Part shown: positions 25,248 through 34,158 of the stretch, one piece after another
Layout: every line of letters starts with the position of its first letter
How positions within the stretch are numbered: the stretch's first letter is position 1
Origin: Gammaproteobacteria bacterium
GTDB taxonomy: Bacteria; Pseudomonadota; Gammaproteobacteria; Steroidobacterales; GCA-2729495
Direction of reading: 5' to 3'
NCBI GenBank assembly: GCA_014337915.1
Contig: QUBU01000002.1
Location: 62,001 to 126,000, forward strand
Length of the DNA: 64,000 bases
Notes under the pieces: generated by a model
What the model saw: the letters and a program-made list of their open reading frames with translations, nothing else
What the model was told of the DNA's origin: nothing
Databases searched by the model: none
Translations under genes and position numbers: made by a program

Positions 25248-27869
25248 TCACAGCCAGCGCATCAGGCCGGTTTCTGAGGGGTTCAGCAGGCTGTCGTGGC
25301 GCGGCATGGCGCGGATCTCGATGCGCTGGCTGCCGCACCAGGGCGGCTTGAGCTCCAGCCGGTAGACGACTTCGCCGCTGCCATCGCCGGTGGCGGCGAA
25401 GGGCGCCACGAACACCGTCTCCTCGCCGATGTGGCGCACGCCATCGGTCGCACGCCCGTGGGCGGAGTAGCGCTTCTCCGGCACTGCCAGGTCCGAGCAC
25501 AGCTCGCGGTGCAGGACGCATTCCACGCGCACGTCGCGCGGCGCCAGGCCGTTGAGCTGCACGGCCACCTCCAGCGTCGTGCTGTCCTCGAAGCTGATGC
25601 GTTCGGGCAGGGGCCTGGCAAGCCGCAGCGACACGCCACCCCAGGCCGCGGCGACGCGGCTCTTCCATTGCGCCAGCTCGCGCGCTGCCGCCGAGTCGTT
25701 GGCGGCGATGGCCCGGCCATGGGCAGCGGCCGGTGCGTAGAACGTGCAGGCGTAGTCGTGCAGCAGCCGGCTGCTATTGAAACGCGGCAGGATCGAGGCC
25801 ATGGAGCGCTTGCAGACCTGCACCCAGCCGGGCGCATAGCCGAGGCGTTCGTCACGCTGGTAGTACAGCGGTATGACGTCGTCCTGCAGGATCTCGTAGA
25901 GGGTACGGGCATCCTGGTGGTCGCGCTCGCCGTCGTTGCCGTTGTTGTGTGCCGGCGGGATGGCCCAGCCGTTGCGGCCGTCGTAGCCTTCGGCCCACCA
26001 GCCATCGAGCACGCTCAGATTGACGGTGCCGTTGATGGCGGCCTTCATGCCCGAGGTGCCGCTGGCTTCCATGGGGTAGATGGGGTTGTTGAGCCAGATG
26101 TCCACGCCCGCGGTCAGCACGCCCGCGAGGTCGATGTCGTAGCCTTCCACCAGCAGCACCTTGCCGAAGAACTCCGGCATGTTGGCCACGCGGTGCACTT
26201 CCTGCATCAGGCGCTGGCCCGGCTCGTCGGCCGGATGGGCCTTGCCGGCGAAGATGAACACCACCGGACGCTCGTCATTGTCGACGATCTGCTTCAGCCA
26301 GCCGAGGTCGTTGAACAGCAGCGTCGCGCGCTTGTAGGTGGCGAAGCGGCGGCCGAAGCCGATGGTCAGCACGTTGGCATCGTCGGGATCGATGTACTTC
26401 ATCAACCGGTGGATGTGCGCGCTGCTGCAGTAGTTGCGGGCGTGCTGGCGCTCGATACGCCGGCGCAGCGCATTGAGCATCTCGCTCTTCACCTGCTGCT
26501 TGACGTACCAGAAGCGCCCGTCGGGAATCTCCAGGATGCGCTCCATGAGCCGGTTGTCCATCAGCTCGAAGCGCCAGGAGGCGCCCACGTGCTGGTCGAG
26601 GAGTTCGGCCCATTCCTCACGCATGAAGGTGGCGACATGCACGCCATTGGTGACGTAACCGACCGGGTTCTCGCGCGGCGGGACGTCGGGCCAGGCGCTG
26701 GCGAGGATTTCCGAGGACACGCCGCCGTGGATCTTGCTGACGCCGTTGATGGAGCGCGCGCCGTTGACCGCCAGCCGGGTCATGTTGAACAGCGGATGGT
26801 CGCCGTTGCCGTGCTGGCCGAGGCGCAGGAACGCTTCCTCGCTGATGCCGAGTTCACGGATGTGGTCGTGGAAATGCGCCAGCACCATGTCCTGCGGGAA
26901 GACGTCATGGCCGGCGGCCACCGGCGTGTGGGTGGTGAACACGGTGCAGGCCGCCACCGCCTCCAGCGCCGCGGGGAAGGGCAGGCCGCGCAGCGTCAGC
27001 TCGCGGGCACGCTCCACCACGAGGAACGCCGGATGGCCCTCGTTGAGGTGCCAGACCGTGGGTGCGAGGCCGGCCGCGCGCAGGGCGCGCACGCCGCCCA
27101 CGCCCAGCACCAGTTCCTGCTGGATGCGCATCGACTGGCCGCCACCGTAGAGCACCTGGGTGATGCGCTGGTCTTCTTCGGAGTTGCCCGGGACATCGGT
27201 GTCGAGCAGCAGCACCGGGACGCGCCCGACCTCGGCACGCCACACCTTGATGGCGACCATGCGGCCGGGGAACTGCACCTGGACGACGATCTCCTGGCCA
27301 TCGGCGCCACGCGCCGGGACCACCGGCATGTCCTCGGCCGGCGTGTGCCGGTACTCGGCGAGCTGGCGCCCGGCCTCGTCGATGCGCTGGGTGAAGTAGC
27401 CCTGGCGGTAGAGCAGGCCGACGCCAACGAAGCGCAGCCGCATGTCGCTGGCGGTCTTGCAGTAATCGCCGGCGAGGATGCCGAGGCCGCCGGAATACAG
27501 CGGCACGCTGTCGTGGAAGCCGAACTCGGCACAGAAGTAGGCGACGAGGTCATCGTCGCGCAACCCGGCCGGCGTGTAGCTGGTCAGGCCCTGGTCGCGG
27601 TAGGCGTCGAACTCCGCGAGCACGCGCCGGTAGGAAGCGAGGAAGGTCTCATTGTCGGCCGCCATGGCCAGCACGGCATGGTCGACGCAACGCAGAAACA
27701 CCTTGGGATTGCGGCCGACAAGCCACCACAGGTCGCGGTCCAGCATGGCGAACAGCTGGCGGGTCGGTCGGTGCCAGCTGAACCAGAAGTTGGCAGCCAG
27801 GTCGCCGAGGCGCCCGAGTCTGTCGGGCAGCCGTGCGCTGACCTGCAGGGGGAATTCTTTCCCGGTCAT
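25248..27869 (-). CDS. glgP: Alpha-glucan (glycogen/maltodextrin) phosphorylase, DUF3417 type
   Basis: The enzyme releases glucose-1-phosphate from the non-reducing ends of alpha-glucans, using pyridoxal phosphate. The 873-aa product is of the type with an N-terminal DUF3417 segment (LAANFWFSWHRPTRQLFAML), distinct from the E. coli GlgP/MalP form. The PLP site is EASGTSGMKAAINGTVNLSV, with the binding Lys in SGMKAA. IGFGRRFATYKRATLLF and NNPIYPMEASG are also present. An extra C-terminal beta-domain follows from about residue 720. No good ribosome site is seen before the ATG. It heads the glgP-glgX pair. Confidence 0.93.
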   Translation of the reverse strand: MTGKEFPLQVSARLPDRLGRLGDLAANFWFSWHRPTRQLFAMLDRDLWWLVGRNPKVFLRCVDHAVLAMAADNETFLASYRRVLAEFDAYRDQGLTSYTPAGLRDDDLVAYFCAEFGFHDSVPLYSGGLGILAGDYCKTASDMRLRFVGVGLLYRQGYFTQRIDEAGRQLAEYRHTPAEDMPVVPARGADGQEIVVQVQFPGRMVAIKVWRAEVGRVPVLLLDTDVPGNSEEDQRITQVLYGGGQSMRIQQELVLGVGGVRALRAAGLAPTVWHLNEGHPAFLVVERARELTLRGLPFPAALEAVAACTVFTTHTPVAAGHDVFPQDMVLAHFHDHIRELGISEEAFLRLGQHGNGDHPLFNMTRLAVNGARSINGVSKIHGGVSSEILASAWPDVPPRENPVGYVTNGVHVATFMREEWAELLDQHVGASWRFELMDNRLMERILEIPDGRFWYVKQQVKSEMLNALRRRIERQHARNYCSSAHIHRLMKYIDPDDANVLTIGFGRRFATYKRATLLFNDLGWLKQIVDNDERPVVFIFAGKAHPADEPGQRLMQEVHRVANMPEFFGKVLLVEGYDIDLAGVLTAGVDIWLNNPIYPMEASGTSGMKAAINGTVNLSVLDGWWAEGYDGRNGWAIPPAHNNGNDGERDHQDARTLYEILQDDVIPLYYQRDERLGYAPGWVQVCKRSMASILPRFNSSRLLHDYACTFYAPAAAHGRAIAANDSAAARELAQWKSRVAAAWGGVSLRLARPLPERISFEDSTTLEVAVQLNGLAPRDVRVECVLHRELCSDLAVPEKRYSAHGRATDGVRHIGEETVFVAPFAATGDGSGEVVYRLELKPPWCGSQRIEIRAMPRHDSLLNPSETGLMRWL

Positions 27870-27919
27870 GATGCTGGAGGATCTGGCGTGAAGGTTGGCG
27901 ACAACGCGAAACAGCGGGA

Positions 27920-27949
27920 ATTATCTTACGGATCGGCCATCGCCGGCAA
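27920..27949 (-). promoter_or_regulatory. Possible sigma-70 promoter of glgP
   Basis: On the minus strand TTGCCG (27944-27949), 18 nt and GATAAT (27920-27925) lie about 50 nt before the glgP ATG. The -10 differs from consensus at one position. The site is plausible only. Confidence 0.35.
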
Positions 27950-27992
27950 TGCGAGCCCAGGGCTGCGGCCAGGCCATCGCCGGGTCATCGTT

Positions 27993-27998
27993 TATACT
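27993..27998 (+). promoter_or_regulatory. Possible -10 element of the ABM-domain gene
   Basis: TATACT lies in TTTATACTCGCGG, 42 nt before the ATG at 28041. The string TATACTCGCG recurs before rdgC (45462). No clear -35 is visible. Confidence 0.4.
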
Positions 27999-28040
27999 CG
28001 CGGCTCGCCACCCATAACAAGCAAGCGAGCGGAGACAGGC

Positions 28041-28403
28041 ATGGTCACCTACATCGTCACGGTCTGGGCCAAGCCCGGGCACGAGCAGGACGTCACGCGT
28101 TTCTACCAGGATCTCGAGCCCTCGATGCGCGCCGCCAGCGGTTATCGCGGCCGCCAGATCCTGCGGGCACGCACCGGCACCATGGCCGCCGCCGTGCGCC
28201 AGCGGATCACGCCCGAGGAGGCGGCTCGCATGCCAGAGCGTCCGCCGCCGGGAACGCAGTTCATCCTCATCGAGCAGTGGGACAGTGTCGATGACCGCAT
28301 GAACTTCTCGCGTGGCGTGGCTGCGAGCCGCAGCAAGGAACTGTTCCCTCACATCCTTCCCGAGCACAGCCACGAGTTCTACGAAGACGTCACGCCGGCC
28401 TGA
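28041..28403 (+). CDS. ABM-type (dimeric alpha/beta barrel) protein
   Basis: This is a 120-aa protein starting MVTYIVTVWAKPGHEQDVTR. The beta-alpha-beta opening, the GYRGRQILRA strand and the later ILIEQWDSVDDRMNF fit the antibiotic-biosynthesis-monooxygenase (ABM) fold, a family with mostly unknown substrates. A long open frame runs antisense through all of glgP into this gene. I take ATG 28041 because GGAGA lies about 7 nt before it and a promoter-like TATACT lies upstream. Its stop is immediately followed by the GTG of the next gene, so the two are coupled. Confidence 0.7.
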   Translation: MVTYIVTVWAKPGHEQDVTRFYQDLEPSMRAASGYRGRQILRARTGTMAAAVRQRITPEEAARMPERPPPGTQFILIEQWDSVDDRMNFSRGVAASRSKELFPHILPEHSHEFYEDVTPA

Positions 28404-31397
28404 GTGACGTTTGTGCTGCTGGCCTTCCTGAGGCGCCACCGCTGGCCGCTGGCTGCAGCGCTTGTATTGCTGCTGCTCTACGCGCTGGCGGGGTTCCTGC
28501 TGGCGCCCTGGCTGCTTGGCCGGCAGGCGGTCGAACTGGCTCGCGAGCAGCTTGGCCGCGAGCTGCAGGTCGGTGACATCAGGATCAATCCGTTCGCGCT
28601 GTCACTCCGGGTGCGGGATATCCGGCTCGAGGACCGGGACGGCAGCCTGCTCGCCAGCCTCGGTGAGCTGCGGCTGAATTTCGAGGCGCAGAGCCTGCTG
28701 CGGCGCGCCTGGACCTTCAGCGAGTTTTCCCTGTCCGCGCCGTACCTGAACCTGGTGCGCGACCGCGGGGGTGAACTGAACCTGCTGCGGCTGCTGCCGC
28801 CGGCAGCCCCGGAAACACCGGCGGCTGCGCCAGCGGAACTGCCACGCCTCATCGTGCAGCAACTGCGTATCAGCGACGGTGTCATCGATGTCACCGACCA
28901 GGTGCCCGCCACCGTGTTCCACACCAGGGTGGGACCATTCAGCGTGGCGCTGGACGCGTTGAGCACGCTGCCCGAGGCCACCGGCCGCGAAGACATCGAG
29001 GTGGCGCTGGAGTCCGGCACGCGGCTGGGCCTGTCTGGTGACTTCAGCCTCAATCCGCTGCGCGCCGCCGGCAAGATCACCCTGCATGGTCCCTTCCTCG
29101 GCTCAGCCTCGCGCTACCTCAGGGATCAGCTGCATTTCACGGTGGCTGCCGGGGTCACCGACTTTGCCACGCGCTTTGCCGTCACTGCCCGGCCGCAGGG
29201 TGGCGTCGAGGCGGCGCTCGACGACCTGGCGCTGACGCTCAGCGGGGTAAGGCTGACGGCGCCCGGCGCACCGGACTTCCTTGGCTGGTCGCGTCTGCAG
29301 CTGGCTGGCGGCAGCCTGCGCTGGCCCACTGTCGAGGCGCGTGCGCAATCCCTGGTCATCGACGGCCTGCGGCTGCGCGCACGGCGCGAAAAGAACGGTG
29401 ACATCGATCTGCTGCAGGTGCTGGCACCGCGTGGCGACAGCGCGGCGACAGGGGCGCCCGTGGCGGCAGCAGACCCCGCGCCGGTAGCAGTGCCAGCCGC
29501 GGCGCCGGCAGCGCCAGCCCCGAAGCTGCACATTGATACATTCGCTATCCGTGACCTGGCGCTGGAACTGGTCGATGCCACGCCTTCCACAGCGGCCACG
29601 CTGTCGGTGACGGATTTCGATCTCAGCCTGCGCGATGTCAGCAACGCGCCCGGCGCCCGGTTTCCGCTGGAGGCCAAGGTGGTTCTCGGTGGCGGCGGCA
29701 ACCTCGGCCTGAAGGGCAGCGTGGGCGTACTACCCGCGGTGGTGCTGGATGCCGAACTGCAGGCTGCCGGAATCAAGCTCGCGCAGGCGCAGCCTTACCT
29801 GTCGGATCTCGCCCATGTCGAGGTCCGCGACGGCGCGCTCGCCATCGACGGGCACCTGGTATCCGGTCCGACGGAGACGCTGGCTTTTGACGGCGATCTG
29901 CGGATCACCGATCTCGACAGCCGCGACACGCTCGAGAACCAGCGGCTACTCGCCTGGCAGGAACTGGGCCTGGACGACCTCGAGTGGCGCCTCGACGCCA
30001 ACAGCGCGCGCATCGCACGCATCCGCCTGCTGCGGCCTTTTGCCCGCGTCTTCATCAATCGTGACCAGAGCACCAACATCGGTGCCCTGATGGTCGAGGC
30101 GCCGCCGGCAGGGCATGACGCGGCGGCGCAGGCAGCGACCCGCAAAACAGTACCCGACAAGCCAGCACCAGCCTTCCGGGCGCGAATCGGCAAGGTCAGC
30201 GTCAGCAAGGGCGACATCGATTTCACCGACCTGAGCCTGCCGCTGCCGTTCGCGGCCCGCGTGCAGGACCTGCAGGGCGAGTTCACCACCATCGACAACC
30301 GCAGCAGCGCGGCATCGAGGATCGCACTCGAGGGGCGCGTAGATCCCCATGGCCTGGCGCGGGTCAATGGCCAGCTGCGGGTGAGCGCGCCGACCGACAT
30401 GGCTGATATCGGCGTGCTCTTCCGCAACATCGAAATGGCGCCGCTGTCGCCGTACACGGTGAAGTTCGCCGGCCGCAAGATTGCCGGCGGCAAGATCGAC
30501 CTCGACCTGCGCTACCGGCTCGACAACCGGCGGATGGTCGGCAGCAACCGCATCGTCATCGACGAGCTGGAACTCGGCGAAAAAGTGCCCAACCCCGATG
30601 CGGTGGACCTGCCGCTCGGCCTGGCGGTGGCTCTGCTCAAGGATGCCAACGGGCGCATCGACCTCGACATGCCGGTGGAGGGCAGCCTCGACGATCCGCA
30701 GTTCCGTATCGGTGGCGTGCTCTGGAAAGCCTTCGTCAACCTGGTGACCCGCGTCGTCAGCGCGCCCTTCCGCCTGCTCGGCAATCTGCTGGGCATCGAT
30801 TCCACGGACCTGGGGCGCATCGACTTCACGCCCGGGCGCGCGGACCTGCTGCCACCGGAGAAGGAGAAGCTGGCGCGGATTGCCGAGGCGCTGGCGAAGC
30901 GTCCGGAACTGGGCGTGGAGGTGCCTGCAGCGGTCGACGCCGCGGCGGACGGCGCGGCATTGCGTATGGCCCGGGTGGACCAGCAGATATCACAGGCACT
31001 GGCGGATTCCGCTGCGCCGGCTTCCGGTCGCAGGCTGGAACAGCGCACCCGCAGGGTGGTAGAGGAGATGTACAGCAGCCGGTTCCCCGACCGGCGCCTG
31101 GCCGATGTGCAGGCGCTGTACACCACAGCGCTGCCGGGGGATCCGCAGGGCAAGCCGCGCCTGGATGAACTCGCCTATGTCGACGCGCTGCGCGCGGATC
31201 TGGCCGGGGTGGAATCCGTGGGCGACGCGGATCTCGTGGCCCTCGGCAATGCGCGGGCAGCGGCGATCAGTGCCGAACTGGTCGATGTGCTGCAGGTACC
31301 CGCATCCCGCCTGCGACTGGCGGGACGCAAGGATGTGCGGCTTCGCGACGACCTGCGGGTGCCGGCGGAAATGGGCGTCACGGGGATCGGCGACTGA
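28404..31397 (+). CDS. DUF748 (AsmA-like) envelope protein, GTG start
   Basis: The 997-aa product has one N-terminal membrane anchor (WPLAAALVLLLLYALAGFLL) and then a long run of beta-strand repeats, for example INPFALSLRVRDIRLEDRDG and LLASLGELRLNFEAQSLLRR. The repeats and the late block NPDAVDLPLGLAVALLKDAN followed by GRIDLDMPVEGSLDDPQF mark the DUF748 branch of AsmA-like proteins. Such proteins are anchored in the inner membrane and span the periplasm; the exact role is unknown, and lipid transfer is suspected for relatives. The last 200 residues (DFTPGRADLLPPEKEKLARI) resemble an OmpA-like end. The GTG directly abuts the previous TGA. Confidence 0.82.
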   Translation: MTFVLLAFLRRHRWPLAAALVLLLLYALAGFLLAPWLLGRQAVELAREQLGRELQVGDIRINPFALSLRVRDIRLEDRDGSLLASLGELRLNFEAQSLLRRAWTFSEFSLSAPYLNLVRDRGGELNLLRLLPPAAPETPAAAPAELPRLIVQQLRISDGVIDVTDQVPATVFHTRVGPFSVALDALSTLPEATGREDIEVALESGTRLGLSGDFSLNPLRAAGKITLHGPFLGSASRYLRDQLHFTVAAGVTDFATRFAVTARPQGGVEAALDDLALTLSGVRLTAPGAPDFLGWSRLQLAGGSLRWPTVEARAQSLVIDGLRLRARREKNGDIDLLQVLAPRGDSAATGAPVAAADPAPVAVPAAAPAAPAPKLHIDTFAIRDLALELVDATPSTAATLSVTDFDLSLRDVSNAPGARFPLEAKVVLGGGGNLGLKGSVGVLPAVVLDAELQAAGIKLAQAQPYLSDLAHVEVRDGALAIDGHLVSGPTETLAFDGDLRITDLDSRDTLENQRLLAWQELGLDDLEWRLDANSARIARIRLLRPFARVFINRDQSTNIGALMVEAPPAGHDAAAQAATRKTVPDKPAPAFRARIGKVSVSKGDIDFTDLSLPLPFAARVQDLQGEFTTIDNRSSAASRIALEGRVDPHGLARVNGQLRVSAPTDMADIGVLFRNIEMAPLSPYTVKFAGRKIAGGKIDLDLRYRLDNRRMVGSNRIVIDELELGEKVPNPDAVDLPLGLAVALLKDANGRIDLDMPVEGSLDDPQFRIGGVLWKAFVNLVTRVVSAPFRLLGNLLGIDSTDLGRIDFTPGRADLLPPEKEKLARIAEALAKRPELGVEVPAAVDAAADGAALRMARVDQQISQALADSAAPASGRRLEQRTRRVVEEMYSSRFPDRRLADVQALYTTALPGDPQGKPRLDELAYVDALRADLAGVESVGDADLVALGNARAAAISAELVDVLQVPASRLRLAGRKDVRLRDDLRVPAEMGVTGIGD

Positions 31398-31433
31398 GGC
31401 CGGGGCGGGCGCAGCTACGTCCCGCCGGATGCG

Positions 31434-31481
31434 GAATAAAAATCGGCCAGGCTGCCCGCAAATGCGGGCTGCCCGGCCGAT
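31434..31481 (-). terminator. Intrinsic terminator of the RRM-protein gene
   Basis: Read on the minus strand, a long imperfect hairpin with outer stem ATCGGCC/GGCCGAT and inner stem GCCCGCA/TGCGGGC is followed by TTTTTATT. It lies 40 nt past the stop of the RRM gene. On the plus strand the A-run precedes the hairpin, so it is less suited to stopping the DUF748 transcript. Confidence 0.85.
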
Positions 31482-31520
31482 GGCTGTCTGGCTGCTCCCG
31501 GCTGCGCCGGAAGCGTGGTC

Positions 31521-31892
31521 TTACCAGGAGCGCCCGCGGCCGCCGCGGTCGCCGCCGCCGCCGCCACGTGGGCCGCCGTAGCCGCCACCACCGCCGCCGC
31601 GCGGTCCGCCGAAGCCGCCGCCACCGCCGCCACGGGGACGGTCCTCGCGCGGGCGGGCGACATTCACCTTCAACGAACGGTCCTGGAAGGACTGGCCGTT
31701 GAACTGGCTGATGGCCTTCTGTGCGTCGTCATCGCTGCCCATCTCGACAAAGGCAAAGCCCTTGGAGCGGCCCGTATCGCGGTCCTTGATGACCGATACC
31801 GACTTCACGTTACCAGCCTGCGAAAACAGCTGGCGCAGGTCGTCCTCCGTCGTCGAATACGACAGATTCCCAACATACAACTTGGATTCCAT
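31521..31892 (-). CDS. Glycine-rich RRM RNA-binding protein
   Basis: This is a 123-aa protein with one RNA recognition motif at residues 1-80: RNP-2 LYVGNL at residues 5-10 and RNP-1 KGFAFVEM at about 44-51. A tail of Arg and Gly repeats (GGGGGGFGGPRGGGG and similar) follows. This matches the small bacterial RRM proteins that are often cold-induced and bind single-stranded RNA. It is a single-gene transcript with a strong terminator. AGGAG lies 8 nt before the ATG. The GGN-rich tail makes the DNA here locally repetitive. Confidence 0.93.
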   Translation of the reverse strand: MESKLYVGNLSYSTTEDDLRQLFSQAGNVKSVSVIKDRDTGRSKGFAFVEMGSDDDAQKAISQFNGQSFQDRSLKVNVARPREDRPRGGGGGGFGGPRGGGGGGYGGPRGGGGGDRGGRGRSW

Positions 31893-32211
31893 CTCTGCTC
31901 CTGGTCACTCAGATCTGACAATTGGCTCGTATACGACGGAGTTGCCGCAGGCTTCGATCAGTTCGGTTAGGAGCCGATTTGCGCTGTGTCGCTCTGTCTA
32001 TTGGCCGGTCTGAAGGGATGCCGTAACCCGTGCCCTGGTGTTCTCTGGCCTCGTTGGCGGCTGGCCGTTGCATTGCGCGGTCCGTATCCCTACAGGCGGA
32101 TTTACATCCCCCCATGAGGCAGTCTACATGCGGCCGGGTCAATGCACCATCCCTGGGACTGGCGGCGAAACCGGGCTTCCCCGGGGACGGGAGGGTGTCC
32201 GGGCCAGTGGC
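31893..32211. other. Intergenic stretch, no gene seen
   Basis: This 319-nt gap between the RRM gene and the HemF-like gene holds the RRM leader and promoter and the end of the HemF-like transcript. Open frames here lack ribosome sites and recognisable protein. GTATAC at about 31929-31934 could be part of a -10 for the RRM gene, but I find no matching -35. No terminator with a T-run is visible. Confidence 0.5.
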
Positions 32212-33105
32212 CTAGAACCGGACCTCCGGGGGCGCGTTTGCCGCCGCCCAGGCTTCGTAGGGGACGAACTTCCGGGAGAGCAGGTCCCAGAACAGCTGGT
32301 CCTCCAGCCAGCGCCGGCGCATGAACTGCTGGGCTTCCAGCTCGGCCGGCCCCCAGGGTTCCTGCCAGCGCCTGCGCACCAGGTCGAAGTACTGCTCCAT
32401 GCCGTTGCGGAACACTTCGGCGACGAAATCGAAGTTCTTCTCGTTCACTTCCAGCTGGGTGCCGAAGATGCTGGCCCCGGTGCAGGTCGAGGGGCGGTGC
32501 CATTTCCAGGCGCCCTCGTTCGGCTTGCCGCAGCCGCCCACCACGTACTTCGCCGGATCGATCCCGTGGCGGACGAACACTGCGTCGCGCCCGGCCCGGA
32601 ACCAGGCGAGGTCGGCCGGATCCTGGGCGGAGCGCATCATGTCGATGGTGCCGCCGATGCTGCTGCTGCCATCGCTCGCGACCTGCACCACGAAGGTGGC
32701 ATGCAGCATGCCGACCCTGGGCGTCTTCGGGTGCACCGCCAGTTCGAAGAAGCGGTTCCAGCGCAGGCCCCTGACGAAGGGTGGCTCTTCCACGCGCGTG
32801 ATCGCGGTCATCACCGCCGCTTTTTCCAGCACCGGCCCGCGGGCGACGCGGATCTCGTAGCGCGCATTGCCGGGGTCCACCACCTGCTGCTGGATGCCAG
32901 CGTCCTGGTTCAGCGCCGTGACCTGCGAGAAAAATTCCTTCTCGACCTCGGCCATGAAGCGCTCCATCTTCCGCGCCGCGACCTGCTGCGCGGGGGTGAG
33001 CTGGTCGAGATTGTCGCCGGGAACCGCTGCTGGCGATGCGCAGGCCATCAGGCTCGCAGCAACGAGGGCGAGGGCGCGCAGGGCACAGGACCGCTGTGCC
33101 GACAT
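32212..33105 (-). CDS. HemF-like lipoprotein, divergent
   Basis: From the ATG at 33103-33105 the product is 297 aa with a lipoprotein-like signal (ALRALALVAASLMAC). The body recalls oxygen-dependent coproporphyrinogen oxidase: RGPVLEKAAVMTAI compares with the GGVFEQAGV region, FFELAVHPKTPRVGMLHATF with the conserved HP-NP--P-SHANVRFF region, and a late FDFVAEVFRNGMEQYFDLVR helix is similar. The aromatic/histidine pattern is not fully kept, and a secreted HemF would be unusual, so enzymatic activity is doubtful. In-frame ATGs at 33141 and 33195 (the latter with AAAGG) are possible starts but give a long basic lead. It is divergent from a PEP-CTERM gene. Confidence 0.5.
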   Translation of the reverse strand: MSAQRSCALRALALVAASLMACASPAAVPGDNLDQLTPAQQVAARKMERFMAEVEKEFFSQVTALNQDAGIQQQVVDPGNARYEIRVARGPVLEKAAVMTAITRVEEPPFVRGLRWNRFFELAVHPKTPRVGMLHATFVVQVASDGSSSIGGTIDMMRSAQDPADLAWFRAGRDAVFVRHGIDPAKYVVGGCGKPNEGAWKWHRPSTCTGASIFGTQLEVNEKNFDFVAEVFRNGMEQYFDLVRRRWQEPWGPAELEAQQFMRRRWLEDQLFWDLLSRKFVPYEAWAAANAPPEVRF

Positions 33106-33212
33106 CCGGCATTTCGCGGTTCGATTGCAGGCTGGCCGCATCCAATTTCGGACACCAGCCACAGGTCTTGACCGATTCGCAGAGAATTTCTTCATTCGGG
33201 TCGCCTTTATGT

Positions 33213-33225
33213 CAAGAATGTCTTG
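33213..33225. promoter_or_regulatory. Small palindrome in divergent gap
   Basis: CAAGAATGTCTTG has perfect 5-bp arms around ATG and lies between the HemF-like and PEP-CTERM genes. It could be an operator for either; no other evidence supports this. Confidence 0.2.
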
Positions 33226-33378
33226 TCGCTGCGGATTGGCCATGGTAACAACCGGGGCGTACGCATGCGCGAGGTATGCAGCACCAGGGCCAACATTGGT
33301 TGCTGCCAGCGGATGCGTAGACGTGCCAGAACCAGAAAACTCGCTAACCAACAAACACTCCATATCGGAGGGGGGAAT

Positions 33379-34041
33379 ATGAAGTCACTACGATCGTTGC
33401 GCCGACAGCTGTTCGCCATGGCTGCCCTGGCGATGATTGGCGGTACGGCCCAGGCCGCCACGACCTACCAGCTGGTATCCATGACGTTCAAGACCTCGAG
33501 TGTGCCGGGTAGCACCTTTACCTTTGGTGTCGGCCCGCTTGCTGGCTCCGCATGCCTTACCTGCGGCAGCTCCACGCTGATCGACGACGGCATGGGCAAC
33601 CTGACGGTGAATGCGGTTTCCTACAAGCTCGCCAACTTCGGCGCCGACATCATCCACACTTTCTCCGGCACCACCACCATCGGGCCGGCGACCACCTTCA
33701 TCAAGGATGCGGGTGAGACCTGCGTGGAAGGCACGGTGGGCCCGCCGAGCTCGCCGCATCTCTGCAATACGGCGGATGTGCGTGCCTGGGTGGGCAACTG
33801 GTACAACGGCCTGATGGCCGATGGCTCGACGGCTTCGCCCAATGCGCAGTTCTCGGCCGTGGCGAGCGGCTCGGACCTGGCGCTGACGGTCCGCAAGTCG
33901 CGTGACAACCCGGAAAGCCTGGCCTGGCTGCAGATCACCTACAACTACCACGTCGTGCCGGTGCCGGCCGCCGTGTGGCTGATGGGTGGCGCGCTGGGTG
34001 GCCTCGGCATGCTGCGCCGTCGCCAGAAGGCTGCTGCCTGA
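33379..34041 (+). CDS. PEP-CTERM-type exported protein
   Basis: This is a 220-aa protein with an N-terminal signal peptide (RRQLFAMAALAMIGGTAQAA) and a C-terminal sorting tag: VVPVPAAVWLMGGALGGLGM followed by LRRRQKAAA. The tag (VPxPAAxWL motif, transmembrane helix, basic end) is the gammaproteobacterial variant of the PEP-CTERM signal cut by an exosortase/archaeosortase-type enzyme. The mature part contains two CxxC-like cysteines (ACLTCGS) and no known domain. GGAGGGGGG precedes the ATG at 33379. A strong double hairpin follows the stop, so it is probably monocistronic. The function of the mature protein is unknown. Confidence 0.85.
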   Translation: MKSLRSLRRQLFAMAALAMIGGTAQAATTYQLVSMTFKTSSVPGSTFTFGVGPLAGSACLTCGSSTLIDDGMGNLTVNAVSYKLANFGADIIHTFSGTTTIGPATTFIKDAGETCVEGTVGPPSSPHLCNTADVRAWVGNWYNGLMADGSTASPNAQFSAVASGSDLALTVRKSRDNPESLAWLQITYNYHVVPVPAAVWLMGGALGGLGMLRRRQKAAA

Positions 34042-34057
34042 GTCGCTCCTGAACAGC

Positions 34058-34084
34058 ACTGGCCGTCCTGCCTGGACGGCCAGT
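34058..34084 (+). terminator. Perfect 11-bp hairpin after the PEP-CTERM gene
   Basis: ACTGGCCGTCC, a 5-nt loop and GGACGGCCAGT form an 11-bp perfect stem 17 nt past the stop. It lacks a T-run, so it may protect the 3' end or act together with the terminator that follows. Confidence 0.6.
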
Positions 34085-34101
34085 CTTCCGGAAGCTGACA
34101 C

Positions 34102-34135
34102 GGAAAGGCCCCGCCTCGCGGGGCCTTTCCTTTTT
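34102..34135 (+). terminator. Intrinsic terminator
   Basis: GGAAAGGCCCCGC, CTC and GCGGGGCCTTTCC form a 13-bp perfect stem followed by TTTTT. It separates the PEP-CTERM gene from the MFS gene, whose start lies only 24 nt further on. Confidence 0.93.
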
Positions 34136-34158
34136 CCGGCTCGTGCAATACTCCCGCG

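Noticed and set aside
25296-28040. Very long plus-strand open frame antisense to glgP, running into the ABM gene
   Set aside because: It mirrors glgP codon by codon, has low-complexity Val/Ala/Gly/His composition and no ribosome site. Only the last 120 codons, from ATG 28041, resemble a real protein.
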